A stretch of 42,874 bases of DNA from Cetobacterium sp. ZOR0034. Lineage in GTDB: Bacteria; Fusobacteriota; Fusobacteriia; Fusobacteriales; Fusobacteriaceae. A program made the translations under genes and the position numbers. Below, in pieces: positions 8,980-15,909 of this stretch; the first letter of the stretch is position 1, and each line of letters starts with the position of its first letter. The stretch spans positions 1 to 42,874 of the forward strand of contig NZ_JTLI01000016.1 of assembly GCF_000799075.1 (NCBI RefSeq), in the 5' to 3' direction. A model generated the notes under the pieces. That model saw nothing but the letters and a program-made list of their open reading frames with translations. It had not been told where the DNA came from and did not search any database.

Positions 8980-10800
8980 TTACTTTTTTATTTTTTTAAG
9001 AATATTTACCATTATCGCACTAACAAGTGATCCTACAACTATTGCAACTATAAACATAAGTTTATTCTCAACCACTGGTAATACGATTGGTCCTCCATGA
9101 GGTGCATGATCTGCTACTTTTCCTATTGCAGCTATAACTGCTCCAACTCCACTTCCAACCATTATTGATGGAATAACTCTAAACGGATCTGCTGCTGCAA
9201 ACGGAATAGCTCCCTCTGTAATTCCAATAAGTCCCATTGCAAATGCTGCTTTTCCAGCTTCTCTCTCTCCACTCTCATAATTTTTTGGAGCCATCATTGT
9301 AGCTATTCCCATACTTATTGGTGGAATACAGATTGCAACTGCTATTGGTCCCATAACTGTTGGTACACCTTGAGTTATCATAGCTGATCCAAATAGGAAA
9401 GCAACTTTATTTATCGGTCCACCCATATCAAACGAAATCATACATCCTAAAATCAGTGCTAAGAAAATAGAACCTGATTCCATACCCTTTAATACATCTG
9501 TTAACATATTCATAAATCCACTTATAGGTGCACCTATAAAGTACATAATAACTCCAACTAAAGATGTTGAAACCAATGGTATAACAAATATAGGCATAAT
9601 CGGTTTTAATCCCTCTGGAACATTCCAAGATTTAACCCACTTAGCTATATAACCTGCAGCAAAACCGGCAACCATACCACCTAAGAATCCTGCACCAACA
9701 CTATTTGCTAACGCACCTCCAACTAAACCTGGAGCAAGTCCTGGTCTATCGGCTATACTCATAGCTATGTATCCTGCAAGAATTGGAATCATAAGTCCAA
9801 ATGCTGCTGCTCCTAAATCCAACATAGATTTAAAGAACGGATTACTTACATCTGCACCTGACCCAGCTTTAATTCCTGATAATGCTATTGAAAGAGCTAT
9901 TAAAACTCCACCACATACAACCAAAGGAAGCATATGAGAAACACCATTCATAAGATGTTTATAAATTCCAGTTTTTTCCTTTTTATCTCCCTGCTTATCT
10001 TTATTTGAATTTGAAGAAGCCACATAGATATCTCCCTCTCCATTTAAAGTTTTCTCAATTAACTCTTTTGGAACTCTTATAGCTTGCTTTACAGGAACTT
10101 GTATTACTCTTTTTCCAGCAAATCTATCCATATCTATAGTTTTATCCGCTGCTACGATAACTCCAGTTGCTCTTTTTATATCCTCAGCTGTAAGTTCATT
10201 TTTAACTCCTACGCTTCCATTTGTTTCAACCTTTATCTCTACACCAAGCTCTTTCCCTTTATTTACTAAAGAATCTGCTGCCATATATGTATGAGCTATT
10301 CCTACTGGACAAGCTGTAACTGCTACTACAAATCCAGCTCTTTTATCCACTACTTTTTCCTCTACCTTTTTCTCCTCATTTAAAATAGCTAATACCTCAT
10401 CCTCCGTTTTAGCTAACTCTAATCTTTCTCTTAACTCATCATCCAATAATTTATTTGTAAGTTTAGATAGTGTTTCTATATGAGAATCTGTTGCATCCTC
10501 TGGTGCTGCAATCATAAAGAATAGTTTTGATGGTTCTCCATCTAACGAATCAAAGTCAACACCCTCTGATCTTCCAAAAGCTACTGCTGGTTTTCTAACA
10601 GCTTTAGTTTTCCCATGTGGAATAGCTATTCCCTCTTCCAATCCAGTTGATGATGTTGCCTCTCTTTGTTTTACAACTTTTAGAAACTCATCTTTATTTT
10701 CTAATGCTCCACCTTCATTTAGAACCTCTACAAGTTCTGATAATATTTCATCTTTTGTCTTACCAGTTAGCTTTAATTTCATATACTTTTTTTCTAACAT
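8980..10800 (-). CDS. fruA: PTS fructose-type EIIABC permease
   Basis: Phosphotransferase permease with fused domains in the order A-B-C, 606 residues from the ATG at 10800. That ATG has GGGAG seven bases upstream; an in-frame GTG at 10809 sits almost on the ribosome site and is less likely. EIIA occupies residues 1-145 with the phosphorylated His62 in GIAIPHGKTK. EIIB has the phosphocysteine Cys164 in AVTACPVGIAHTYMAADSL. EIIC spans about 275-606 with MGGPINKVAFLFG, GLIGITEGAIPFAAADP and HAPHGGPIVLPVVENK. Family knowledge: imports fructose as fructose-1-phosphate. There is no 1-phosphofructokinase (fruK) or DeoR-type regulator beside it, so the assignment to fructose rather than a related sugar is by family only. 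The gene heads an operon with a second EIIC and a GNAT gene. Confidence 0.9.
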   Translation of the reverse strand: MLEKKYMKLKLTGKTKDEILSELVEVLNEGGALENKDEFLKVVKQREATSSTGLEEGIAIPHGKTKAVRKPAVAFGRSEGVDFDSLDGEPSKLFFMIAAPEDATDSHIETLSKLTNKLLDDELRERLELAKTEDEVLAILNEEKKVEEKVVDKRAGFVVAVTACPVGIAHTYMAADSLVNKGKELGVEIKVETNGSVGVKNELTAEDIKRATGVIVAADKTIDMDRFAGKRVIQVPVKQAIRVPKELIEKTLNGEGDIYVASSNSNKDKQGDKKEKTGIYKHLMNGVSHMLPLVVCGGVLIALSIALSGIKAGSGADVSNPFFKSMLDLGAAAFGLMIPILAGYIAMSIADRPGLAPGLVGGALANSVGAGFLGGMVAGFAAGYIAKWVKSWNVPEGLKPIMPIFVIPLVSTSLVGVIMYFIGAPISGFMNMLTDVLKGMESGSIFLALILGCMISFDMGGPINKVAFLFGSAMITQGVPTVMGPIAVAICIPPISMGIATMMAPKNYESGEREAGKAAFAMGLIGITEGAIPFAAADPFRVIPSIMVGSGVGAVIAAIGKVADHAPHGGPIVLPVVENKLMFIVAIVVGSLVSAIMVNILKKIKK

Positions 10801-10836
10801 CTCTCTCACTCCCTCTGGTTTTTATCTTATGCTCTA

Positions 10837-10865
10837 ACTATACTTTAAACCTTTTTTTCTGTCAA
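10837..10865 (-). promoter_or_regulatory. Sigma-70-type promoter of the fruA operon
   Basis: On the minus strand TTGACA (10860-10865) and TATAGT (10837-10842) are separated by exactly 17 bases. The predicted start of transcription is about 30 bases before the fruA ATG at 10800. Confidence 0.8.
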
Positions 10866-10882
10866 ATTTGCTATTTTTGCTT

Positions 10883-10952
10883 TTTTGTTTCGTCTATTTC
10901 ATATTTTTATATTTTTTATTATCTATTTTTATAATTTTGTTTCGTCTATTTC
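10883..10952. repeat. Two exact 18-bp direct repeats between fruA and the Rep_3-like gene
   Basis: The 18-mer TTTTGTTTCGTCTATTTC occurs at 10883-10900 and again at 10935-10952 (52 bases start to start, near five helical turns). A partial TCTATTT copy lies between them. The repeats sit upstream of the fruA -35 and just upstream of the Rep_3-like gene. They may be binding sites for that protein (iteron-like or an operator) or for another regulator. Confidence 0.75.
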
Positions 10953-11005
10953 TATGATAAAATATAAAAAAATAATTAAAAAAAATTCTATTGAGGTGAA
11001 AAAAT

Positions 11006-12142
11006 ATGAGCTCTCAAATTTTAAATCAGGATATAACTATAGATAAACGTACTTCTAAACTTGAAAACAGTATCTTTCTAACAATTTTAAAAAAAATAGA
11101 GCAATTAAAAAAAGATGATGTTGAACTTAAAACCGATTTTCTTTTAACTGCTGATGACTTTAAAAAATTAAGCGATGATGATATTCAAATCGGATTAAAA
11201 GGGTTGATGGAAAAATATATAGGCTACTCTTACTGTGATGCCGAGAACAGATACACTCGTGTATTTTTCCCCTATGTAAGCTTTTTCTCTGAAACTAATG
11301 GTAAATTCAATATCACTGTTCCACCAATGATTATAAATGCTTTTAAAAAAAACAGTGTTGAGTGTTCAATCTCTTTAAGAACTTTTTTCTACTTCAGAAA
11401 AAGATCTTCTCATAATTTTTTTAATCTTGTTTTGAAGAATAACTCTGAAAACATTAGTTTAACTCTGACGATTGAGGAGTTAAAAGAACTCTTCAATATA
11501 AAAGATGAAGCTTATGATCGTTTTTTTGATTTTGAGAAAGCTCTTTTAAAGCCATTACTTCAAAGCATCAATAGTCACTCTAACTACACCCTAATCTATA
11601 ATAAAATCAAGAAAGGGGATGCTAAAAACAACAAAGTTACAGCTATAGAGTTTCTCTTAAAAAATAATGCTCTTATTCAAAAGAGTGCTGAGACAAACTA
11701 CTTGATTCAGCTTGTCAAAAATAATATTGAGGATTATAAAAACGTTTGGGAATCTATAAATAGTTGTATAAATGATATCGGATTTATTCAATGTAAAAGA
11801 GCTATTTTATTTTTAAAGGAGAATAATTTGACTCTTTCAGATGCCGAGCTTATAAACTACCTAAAAAGAAAAGGTGAAAATATCGAAGAGATTCTTCAAC
11901 TTAATAATCACACTCTTATTAAAGAAAAAATCTCACTATATAAAGATATCTCTACTTTTACAAAAACTATATACAATATAATGATTGGATATAATTTTTA
12001 TTACTCACTTAATTTTAAGTTTCTAAAGGATATAAAAGAGTTTCAAGAGGGCGATACATTCTTCTATAGAGATGAGAACTACATTGTTTTTGGAACCTAT
12101 CTTGAAAATCGTGGAAGCTTTAAAATTTTCCAACCACAATAA
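11006..12142 (+). CDS. Rep_3/RepB-type initiator-fold protein
   Basis: A protein of 378 residues with an AGGTG ribosome site seven bases before the ATG. Residues about 80-220 resemble the two-winged-helix Rep_3 initiator family: SLRTFFYFRKR corresponds to the usual helix of the first wing, LTLTIEELKELFNI plus FDFEKALLKPLLQSIN to the second, and YNKIKKGDAKNNKVTAIEF to the final strand pair. The C-terminal ~150 residues are not recognised. Family knowledge: Rep_3 proteins bind iterons to start plasmid replication and often repress their own genes. Here it sits among housekeeping genes next to a PTS operon, with paired direct repeats upstream. It may be a chromosomal regulator derived from such an initiator or a remnant of an integrated replicon. 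Domain assignment is by pattern only. Confidence 0.6.
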   Translation: MSSQILNQDITIDKRTSKLENSIFLTILKKIEQLKKDDVELKTDFLLTADDFKKLSDDDIQIGLKGLMEKYIGYSYCDAENRYTRVFFPYVSFFSETNGKFNITVPPMIINAFKKNSVECSISLRTFFYFRKRSSHNFFNLVLKNNSENISLTLTIEELKELFNIKDEAYDRFFDFEKALLKPLLQSINSHSNYTLIYNKIKKGDAKNNKVTAIEFLLKNNALIQKSAETNYLIQLVKNNIEDYKNVWESINSCINDIGFIQCKRAILFLKENNLTLSDAELINYLKRKGENIEEILQLNNHTLIKEKISLYKDISTFTKTIYNIMIGYNFYYSLNFKFLKDIKEFQEGDTFFYRDENYIVFGTYLENRGSFKIFQPQ

Positions 12143-12180
12143 AAAAAGCGTATCAGATTTCATCTATCTCTGATACGCTT
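12141..12180 (-). terminator. Intrinsic terminator after the NRAMP-like gene
   Basis: Perfect 12-bp stem AAGCGTATCAGA / TCTGATACGCTT (12146-12157 with 12169-12180). On the minus strand it is followed by a run of Ts (12141-12147), eight bases past the NRAMP-like stop codon. On the plus strand it could also slow polymerase leaving the Rep_3-like gene, but the T-run there is poor. Confidence 0.88.
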
Positions 12181-12188
12181 CATACCTT

Positions 12189-13388
12189 TTAAAGAATTGA
12201 GAATATGCTATCTAATGAAGATATCCCTTCATACCCCATAACTAGAACAATAATAACACCAAATATCGTCAAAACTCTTGAGTGCCTATAATTCCCTACT
12301 ATCTCCTTTTTCCTAGAAGCAAGTAGTGTAATACCTAAAGTTATTGGCAGAATAAGTCCATTCAATGCACCTGCTAAAACTAGAAGTGATACTGGCTTTC
12401 CAATTCCTGCCATAACAATTGTTGAAAGCAGAATAAACCCTATTATAAATCTCTTTTCATATTTTAAAACAAAGGGAAAAAGAGTTTTCAAAAATGAGAT
12501 TGATGTATAAGCCGCACCTACAATTGTTCCTAAAGATGAAGCTAAAATCACAACTCCAAATATCTTATAGCCGATATAACCCGCTCCCTGCATAAAAGCT
12601 GAAGCTGGAGGATTATCTGGATTAAGTTTTGCACCAGAAGATACAACTCCTAAAACCGCCAAGAAAAGTGCTATTCTTATAATCGAAGCTATACTTACAC
12701 CTATAAATAAACTTTTATTTATATTTTTCAAGTTTTCTTCACCTTTAATATTCGCATCTAAAAGTCTATGTCCTCCAGCAAATATTATATAACCTCCTAT
12801 TGTTCCTCCAAGAAGTGTCAGCAGTGAGAAACTCAAATCACTATAACTCTCTGGAAATATTGCACTATAAGCGGCCTCTGTAACAGGTGGTTTACTCTCT
12901 AAAGCCACATACGATATCACCAAAATCATCAAAACCCCAAGTACCTTTGTAAATTTATCAATAAACTTTCCTGCGTCCTTAGAGATAAAAATCATAGCTC
13001 CTATCCCTCCAGCAAGCAGAGCTGAATATGTTAAATCAAATCCAAATAATACATTTAAACCTAATGCTGCTCCTCCAACATTTCCTATATTGAAAGCAAA
13101 TCCACCAAGAGCAACTAAAACAGCAATCAAATACCCTAACCCTGGAACAATTTTATTTGCTAAATCCTGCCCTCTCATCCCTGATACTCCAATAACTCTT
13201 GAGATATTTAGTTGAACCACCAGTGTTATCAAAATAGATAATAAAATAGAGAATGCAAAATTAGCTTTAAATTGCTCTGTAAAAATTGATGCTTGAGTCA
13301 AAAAGCCAGGTCCTACCGCAGATGTCGCCATTAAAAAAGCGGCACCTAAGACAGCACCACCACTCTTTGAACTCATATTGTTTTTCAT
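12189..13388 (-). CDS. NRAMP-superfamily transporter of the metal-motif-lacking (YcsG-like) type
   Basis: A membrane protein of 399 residues with about eleven hydrophobic segments. I start at ATG 13388, which has GGAGGGA nine bases upstream; an in-frame ATG at 13436 has no ribosome site. The fold is recognisable from SAVGPGFLTQASIFTEQF in the first segment, MRGQDLANKIVPGLGYLIAV and GGFAFNIGNVGGAALGLNVL. True Mn/Fe NRAMP proteins carry DPGN in segment 1 and MPH in segment 6. Here those places read FTEQ and IGGY (GGTIGGYIIFAGGHRLLD), so the metal ligands are absent. This resembles the YcsG-type branch found next to 5-oxoproline genes in Firmicutes, so an organic or different substrate is likelier than Mn or Fe (inference). 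It lies 107 bases downstream of the ArsB/NhaD-like gene. Confidence 0.8.
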   Translation of the reverse strand: MKNNMSSKSGGAVLGAAFLMATSAVGPGFLTQASIFTEQFKANFAFSILLSILITLVVQLNISRVIGVSGMRGQDLANKIVPGLGYLIAVLVALGGFAFNIGNVGGAALGLNVLFGFDLTYSALLAGGIGAMIFISKDAGKFIDKFTKVLGVLMILVISYVALESKPPVTEAAYSAIFPESYSDLSFSLLTLLGGTIGGYIIFAGGHRLLDANIKGEENLKNINKSLFIGVSIASIIRIALFLAVLGVVSSGAKLNPDNPPASAFMQGAGYIGYKIFGVVILASSLGTIVGAAYTSISFLKTLFPFVLKYEKRFIIGFILLSTIVMAGIGKPVSLLVLAGALNGLILPITLGITLLASRKKEIVGNYRHSRVLTIFGVIIVLVMGYEGISSLDSIFSIL

Positions 13389-13435
13389 AAAAAAAATCCC
13401 TCCGTTGTACTTATAAAATAAATAATGCTCAGACA

Positions 13436-13441
13436 TTATAT
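13436..13441 (-). promoter_or_regulatory. -10 element upstream of the NRAMP-like gene
   Basis: TATAAT on the minus strand, about 48 bases before the ATG at 13388, suggests the NRAMP-like gene can be transcribed separately from the two genes upstream. No good -35 is seen. Confidence 0.4.
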
Positions 13442-13495
13442 ACCTTTATTAGTACTTTTACTAGAGGGAATTTTATTTTTTTATTACAAAATATT

Positions 13496-14773
13496 TTACA
13501 TATATCTAAGCTTTAGATATATACCAGCAATTACAAGAGTTTGTACAGCTATAAGTGCTCCAAATTTTAAGAATTGTACGAAATCTATTTTACAACCAGA
13601 TTTCCCTGCTACTCCTACAGCTACAACGTTTGTTGCTGAACCTAGTATCGAGATGTTTCCACCTAAACATGATCCAAATGATAGTGCCCACCAAAGAGCA
13701 TCAGTATGAACACCATTAAATGTAGGTGCCATAACATCTATAATCTTTGAAACTGTCGCTGCATTTGCTACGTTACCTATAATTGATGTAAATAGTGCTG
13801 ATAGAGTCATTATAGAGTAAGTTGCAAATTGGAAGTTTCCTTTTGTAAGTTTTATCATCTCTTCACCAATCACATCTATAACATGGATTTTTTCTATTCC
13901 AAGAACCATCATAAATAGTCCTATGAAGAAGAACAGTGTATCCCACTCAACATGTTTAAATACATCTGCAGGTTTTCTCTTAGCTATTGTTACAAGAAGT
14001 ATTGCTCCACTTAAAGAGATTATTGCAAGCCCTTTATTTATAAAGTTGTTTAATACAAATCCAAGAATAACCAACGAGAATATAATCCCAGCTTCTTTTA
14101 ATAACTTTTTATCTTTTAAAGTTCTGCTTGGATTCATCTCCATGATTCTAGCTTTTAGCTCTGTTGAAACATGGAAATCTTTTCCGTAGATAAAGTATAC
14201 ATTCACTAGTAAAACTACCATAGATATTATAGCTACTGGTGATGTATTGAATAGAAACTCATTGAACCCAAGACCACTCTCATGCCCGATGATCAGTTGA
14301 GTTGGATCTCCAATCAGTGTTGCATTTCCACCTATATTCGCAGCCATAATCTCTGTTATTACAAATGGGAATGGATTTAATTTTAACTCTCCCGCAAGTA
14401 AAATCGATATAGGCGCCATTAACAATATCGTTGTAACGTTATCTAAAAACGCCGAACATATAGCTGTTACTATCGCTAAAAATACTATCAGAAGGAATGG
14501 TTCCCCTCTAACAAATTTAGCTAACGTAATTGCAAACCATTGGAAAACACCAGTTTCTGATATCAAATGAACTATAATCATCATACCTATCAATAGGAAT
14601 AAAATCTCTAATCTACTTGCTATTGCATGTAGTGCTTCCTCTTCATTAAATAAACCAACCATAGACATAGCTAAACCACCAATCATAGTTGCCCATGCCC
14701 CTGGGACTTTCTCTGTTATTATACAGTAGAACACTGCAATAAATATAGAGAGTCCTAATACTAAGCTTAACAT
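13496..14773 (-). CDS. ArsB/NhaD-type ion transporter
   Basis: A membrane protein of 425 residues of the ion-transporter superfamily that includes ArsB, NhaD and P-permeases. Two related halves are visible: AFLDNVTTILLMAPISILLA and IMAANIGGNATLIGDPTQLI in the first, IIGNVANAATVSKIID and SCLGGNISILGSATNVVAVG in the second. These paired Asn/Gly-rich hairpins form the substrate site in the family. The substrate (Na+/H+ exchange, arsenite or an organic anion) cannot be decided; no ars genes are nearby. It follows the EIIA-CBS gene by 14 bases with an AAGGAAGTGAG ribosome site, so the two form an operon, and the EIIA-CBS protein is a plausible regulator of this transporter. Confidence 0.88.
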   Translation of the reverse strand: MLSLVLGLSIFIAVFYCIITEKVPGAWATMIGGLAMSMVGLFNEEEALHAIASRLEILFLLIGMMIIVHLISETGVFQWFAITLAKFVRGEPFLLIVFLAIVTAICSAFLDNVTTILLMAPISILLAGELKLNPFPFVITEIMAANIGGNATLIGDPTQLIIGHESGLGFNEFLFNTSPVAIISMVVLLVNVYFIYGKDFHVSTELKARIMEMNPSRTLKDKKLLKEAGIIFSLVILGFVLNNFINKGLAIISLSGAILLVTIAKRKPADVFKHVEWDTLFFFIGLFMMVLGIEKIHVIDVIGEEMIKLTKGNFQFATYSIMTLSALFTSIIGNVANAATVSKIIDVMAPTFNGVHTDALWWALSFGSCLGGNISILGSATNVVAVGVAGKSGCKIDFVQFLKFGALIAVQTLVIAGIYLKLRYM

Positions 14774-14787
14774 AAACTCACTTCCTT

Positions 14788-15711
14788 TTATATATGTAAT
14801 ATTTTTCTTATAATATCCGACCTTAGAATAATTCCAAGATACCTTCCATTTTCAATAACATATATTCTAGTAACTCCACGATTCATAAATAGATATGAAA
14901 CCTCCATTAAAGATGCTTCTTTATCTACTGTTACAACTCCATCTTGTCTATAAAGTTCTTCTATCGTAGTTGTTTTCTCATTTATTAGGTAGTTCTCAAA
15001 AGGTTCTCCAACAGTCATAAAGTTTAAATCATTTAAAATTGTTGTATACTTTGGCATTCCAAAGGCGATAAGCTCTCTTTCAGTTATCTCTCCTAAGAAC
15101 TTGTTATTTTTATCCACAACAGGAATTCCACTTACCTTTTCCATAACTATTCTCTTTGCTATATCCTCTAGTGTATTAGTTACACTTGCAGGTCCTGGAG
15201 TATTTGTCATCAAATCTTCAGCTGTTATGTTGTGATCTATCTCTATATTTTCAGCTTTTAATATCTTTATTGTTTGAACAGGATCTTTTCCTGCTATTAT
15301 TTTATCTAAAACATCTCTATTTTTTATAGCTAATTTAGAGATTCCTGACATTATTTTTAATATTTTTTTACTTTTTAATACATCAGCAAGTACAAGGATA
15401 ACTATTTTTAATTCCTCTTCTTTATTATCTAAAGTTTTTACTTTAATAGGTTTTTCTGGGAAACCAATTGCTACTAATATATCATCATAGTGCTCTAACC
15501 TCGCGTGTGGGATAGCTACTCCATACCCTAAGTATGTTGATGCTTCTTCCTCTCTCTTCAAAACAGCCTTTTTCATAATCTCTTTTTCAAGTTTTAACAC
15601 TTTGTTGTTTTCAACTAATTGATTCAACATATTCTCTACCAACTCGTTTATATTACTCCCTTTTATGTTGGGAATAATTACCTTTTCTGATAGATAGCTA
15701 GACAGCTTCAT
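14788..15711 (-). CDS. PTS EIIA (fructose/nitrogen type) fused to a CBS pair
   Basis: A cytosolic protein of 307 residues. Residues 1-150 are a type-2 EIIA domain with the phosphorylatable His69 in YGVAIPHARLEHYDDILVA. Residues about 165-305 are two CBS motifs (TPGPASVTNTLEDIAKRIV with GIPVVDKNNKFLGEITEREL; KEASLMEVSYLFMNRGVTRI with GRYLGIILRSDIIRKI). CBS pairs usually bind adenine nucleotides. No EIIB or EIIC is encoded with it; its operon partner is the ArsB/NhaD-type transporter. By analogy with regulatory EIIA(Ntr), it may report PTS phosphorylation and energy state to that transporter; this is inference. The ATG at 15711 has a GGAGG site eight bases upstream. Confidence 0.9.
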   Translation of the reverse strand: MKLSSYLSEKVIIPNIKGSNINELVENMLNQLVENNKVLKLEKEIMKKAVLKREEEASTYLGYGVAIPHARLEHYDDILVAIGFPEKPIKVKTLDNKEEELKIVILVLADVLKSKKILKIMSGISKLAIKNRDVLDKIIAGKDPVQTIKILKAENIEIDHNITAEDLMTNTPGPASVTNTLEDIAKRIVMEKVSGIPVVDKNNKFLGEITERELIAFGMPKYTTILNDLNFMTVGEPFENYLINEKTTTIEELYRQDGVVTVDKEASLMEVSYLFMNRGVTRIYVIENGRYLGIILRSDIIRKILHI

Positions 15712-15759
15712 TTGAACACCTCCGTTATTTTTACACTACTTTGTTTTTTGTTCATTTTT

Positions 15760-15787
15760 AGTATAGCACATTTTTACAAAAAGTAAA
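15760..15787 (-). promoter_or_regulatory. Promoter of the EIIA-CBS / ion transporter operon
   Basis: Minus-strand TTTACT (15782-15787), 16-base spacer, TATACT (15760-15765). It lies about 50 bases before the ATG at 15711. Confidence 0.6.
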
Positions 15788-15810
15788 GTCTTTTTGAACC
15801 GCGAGTCAAA

Positions 15811-15870
15811 TTTGTAGATAAAAACTAAAAAACCTTCTTCAGATTAATCTAAAGAAGGTTTGTCTACAAA
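15811..15870 (-). terminator. Terminator after the GGDEF-EAL gene
   Basis: AAACCTTCTT (15830-15839) pairs with AAGAAGGTTT (15852-15861). An outer helix TTTGTAGA / TCTACAAA (15811-15818 with 15863-15870) extends it. On the minus strand the inner hairpin is followed by TTTTAGTTTTT. It lies about 40 bases past the stop codon of the GGDEF-EAL gene. Confidence 0.75.
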
Positions 15871-15909
15871 TATATACCTTATATATTTTAATTTCCTTTT
15901 AAATTTTTA

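Noticed and set aside
10866-12142. Interpretation of the whole window as a plasmid because of the Rep_3-like gene
   Set aside because: The rest is housekeeping or metabolic (spermidine synthesis, uronate operon, sigma factor, outer-membrane proteins) with no partition, mobilisation or conjugation genes, so a chromosome is more likely.
13389-13480. Possible masking of the NRAMP ribosome site: TCCCTC upstream can pair with GAGGGA, followed by T8 before the ATG
   Set aside because: Only six pairs over a loop of about 70 bases; complementarity to a ribosome site of this length is common by chance, unlike the tight hairpin at 8912-8953.
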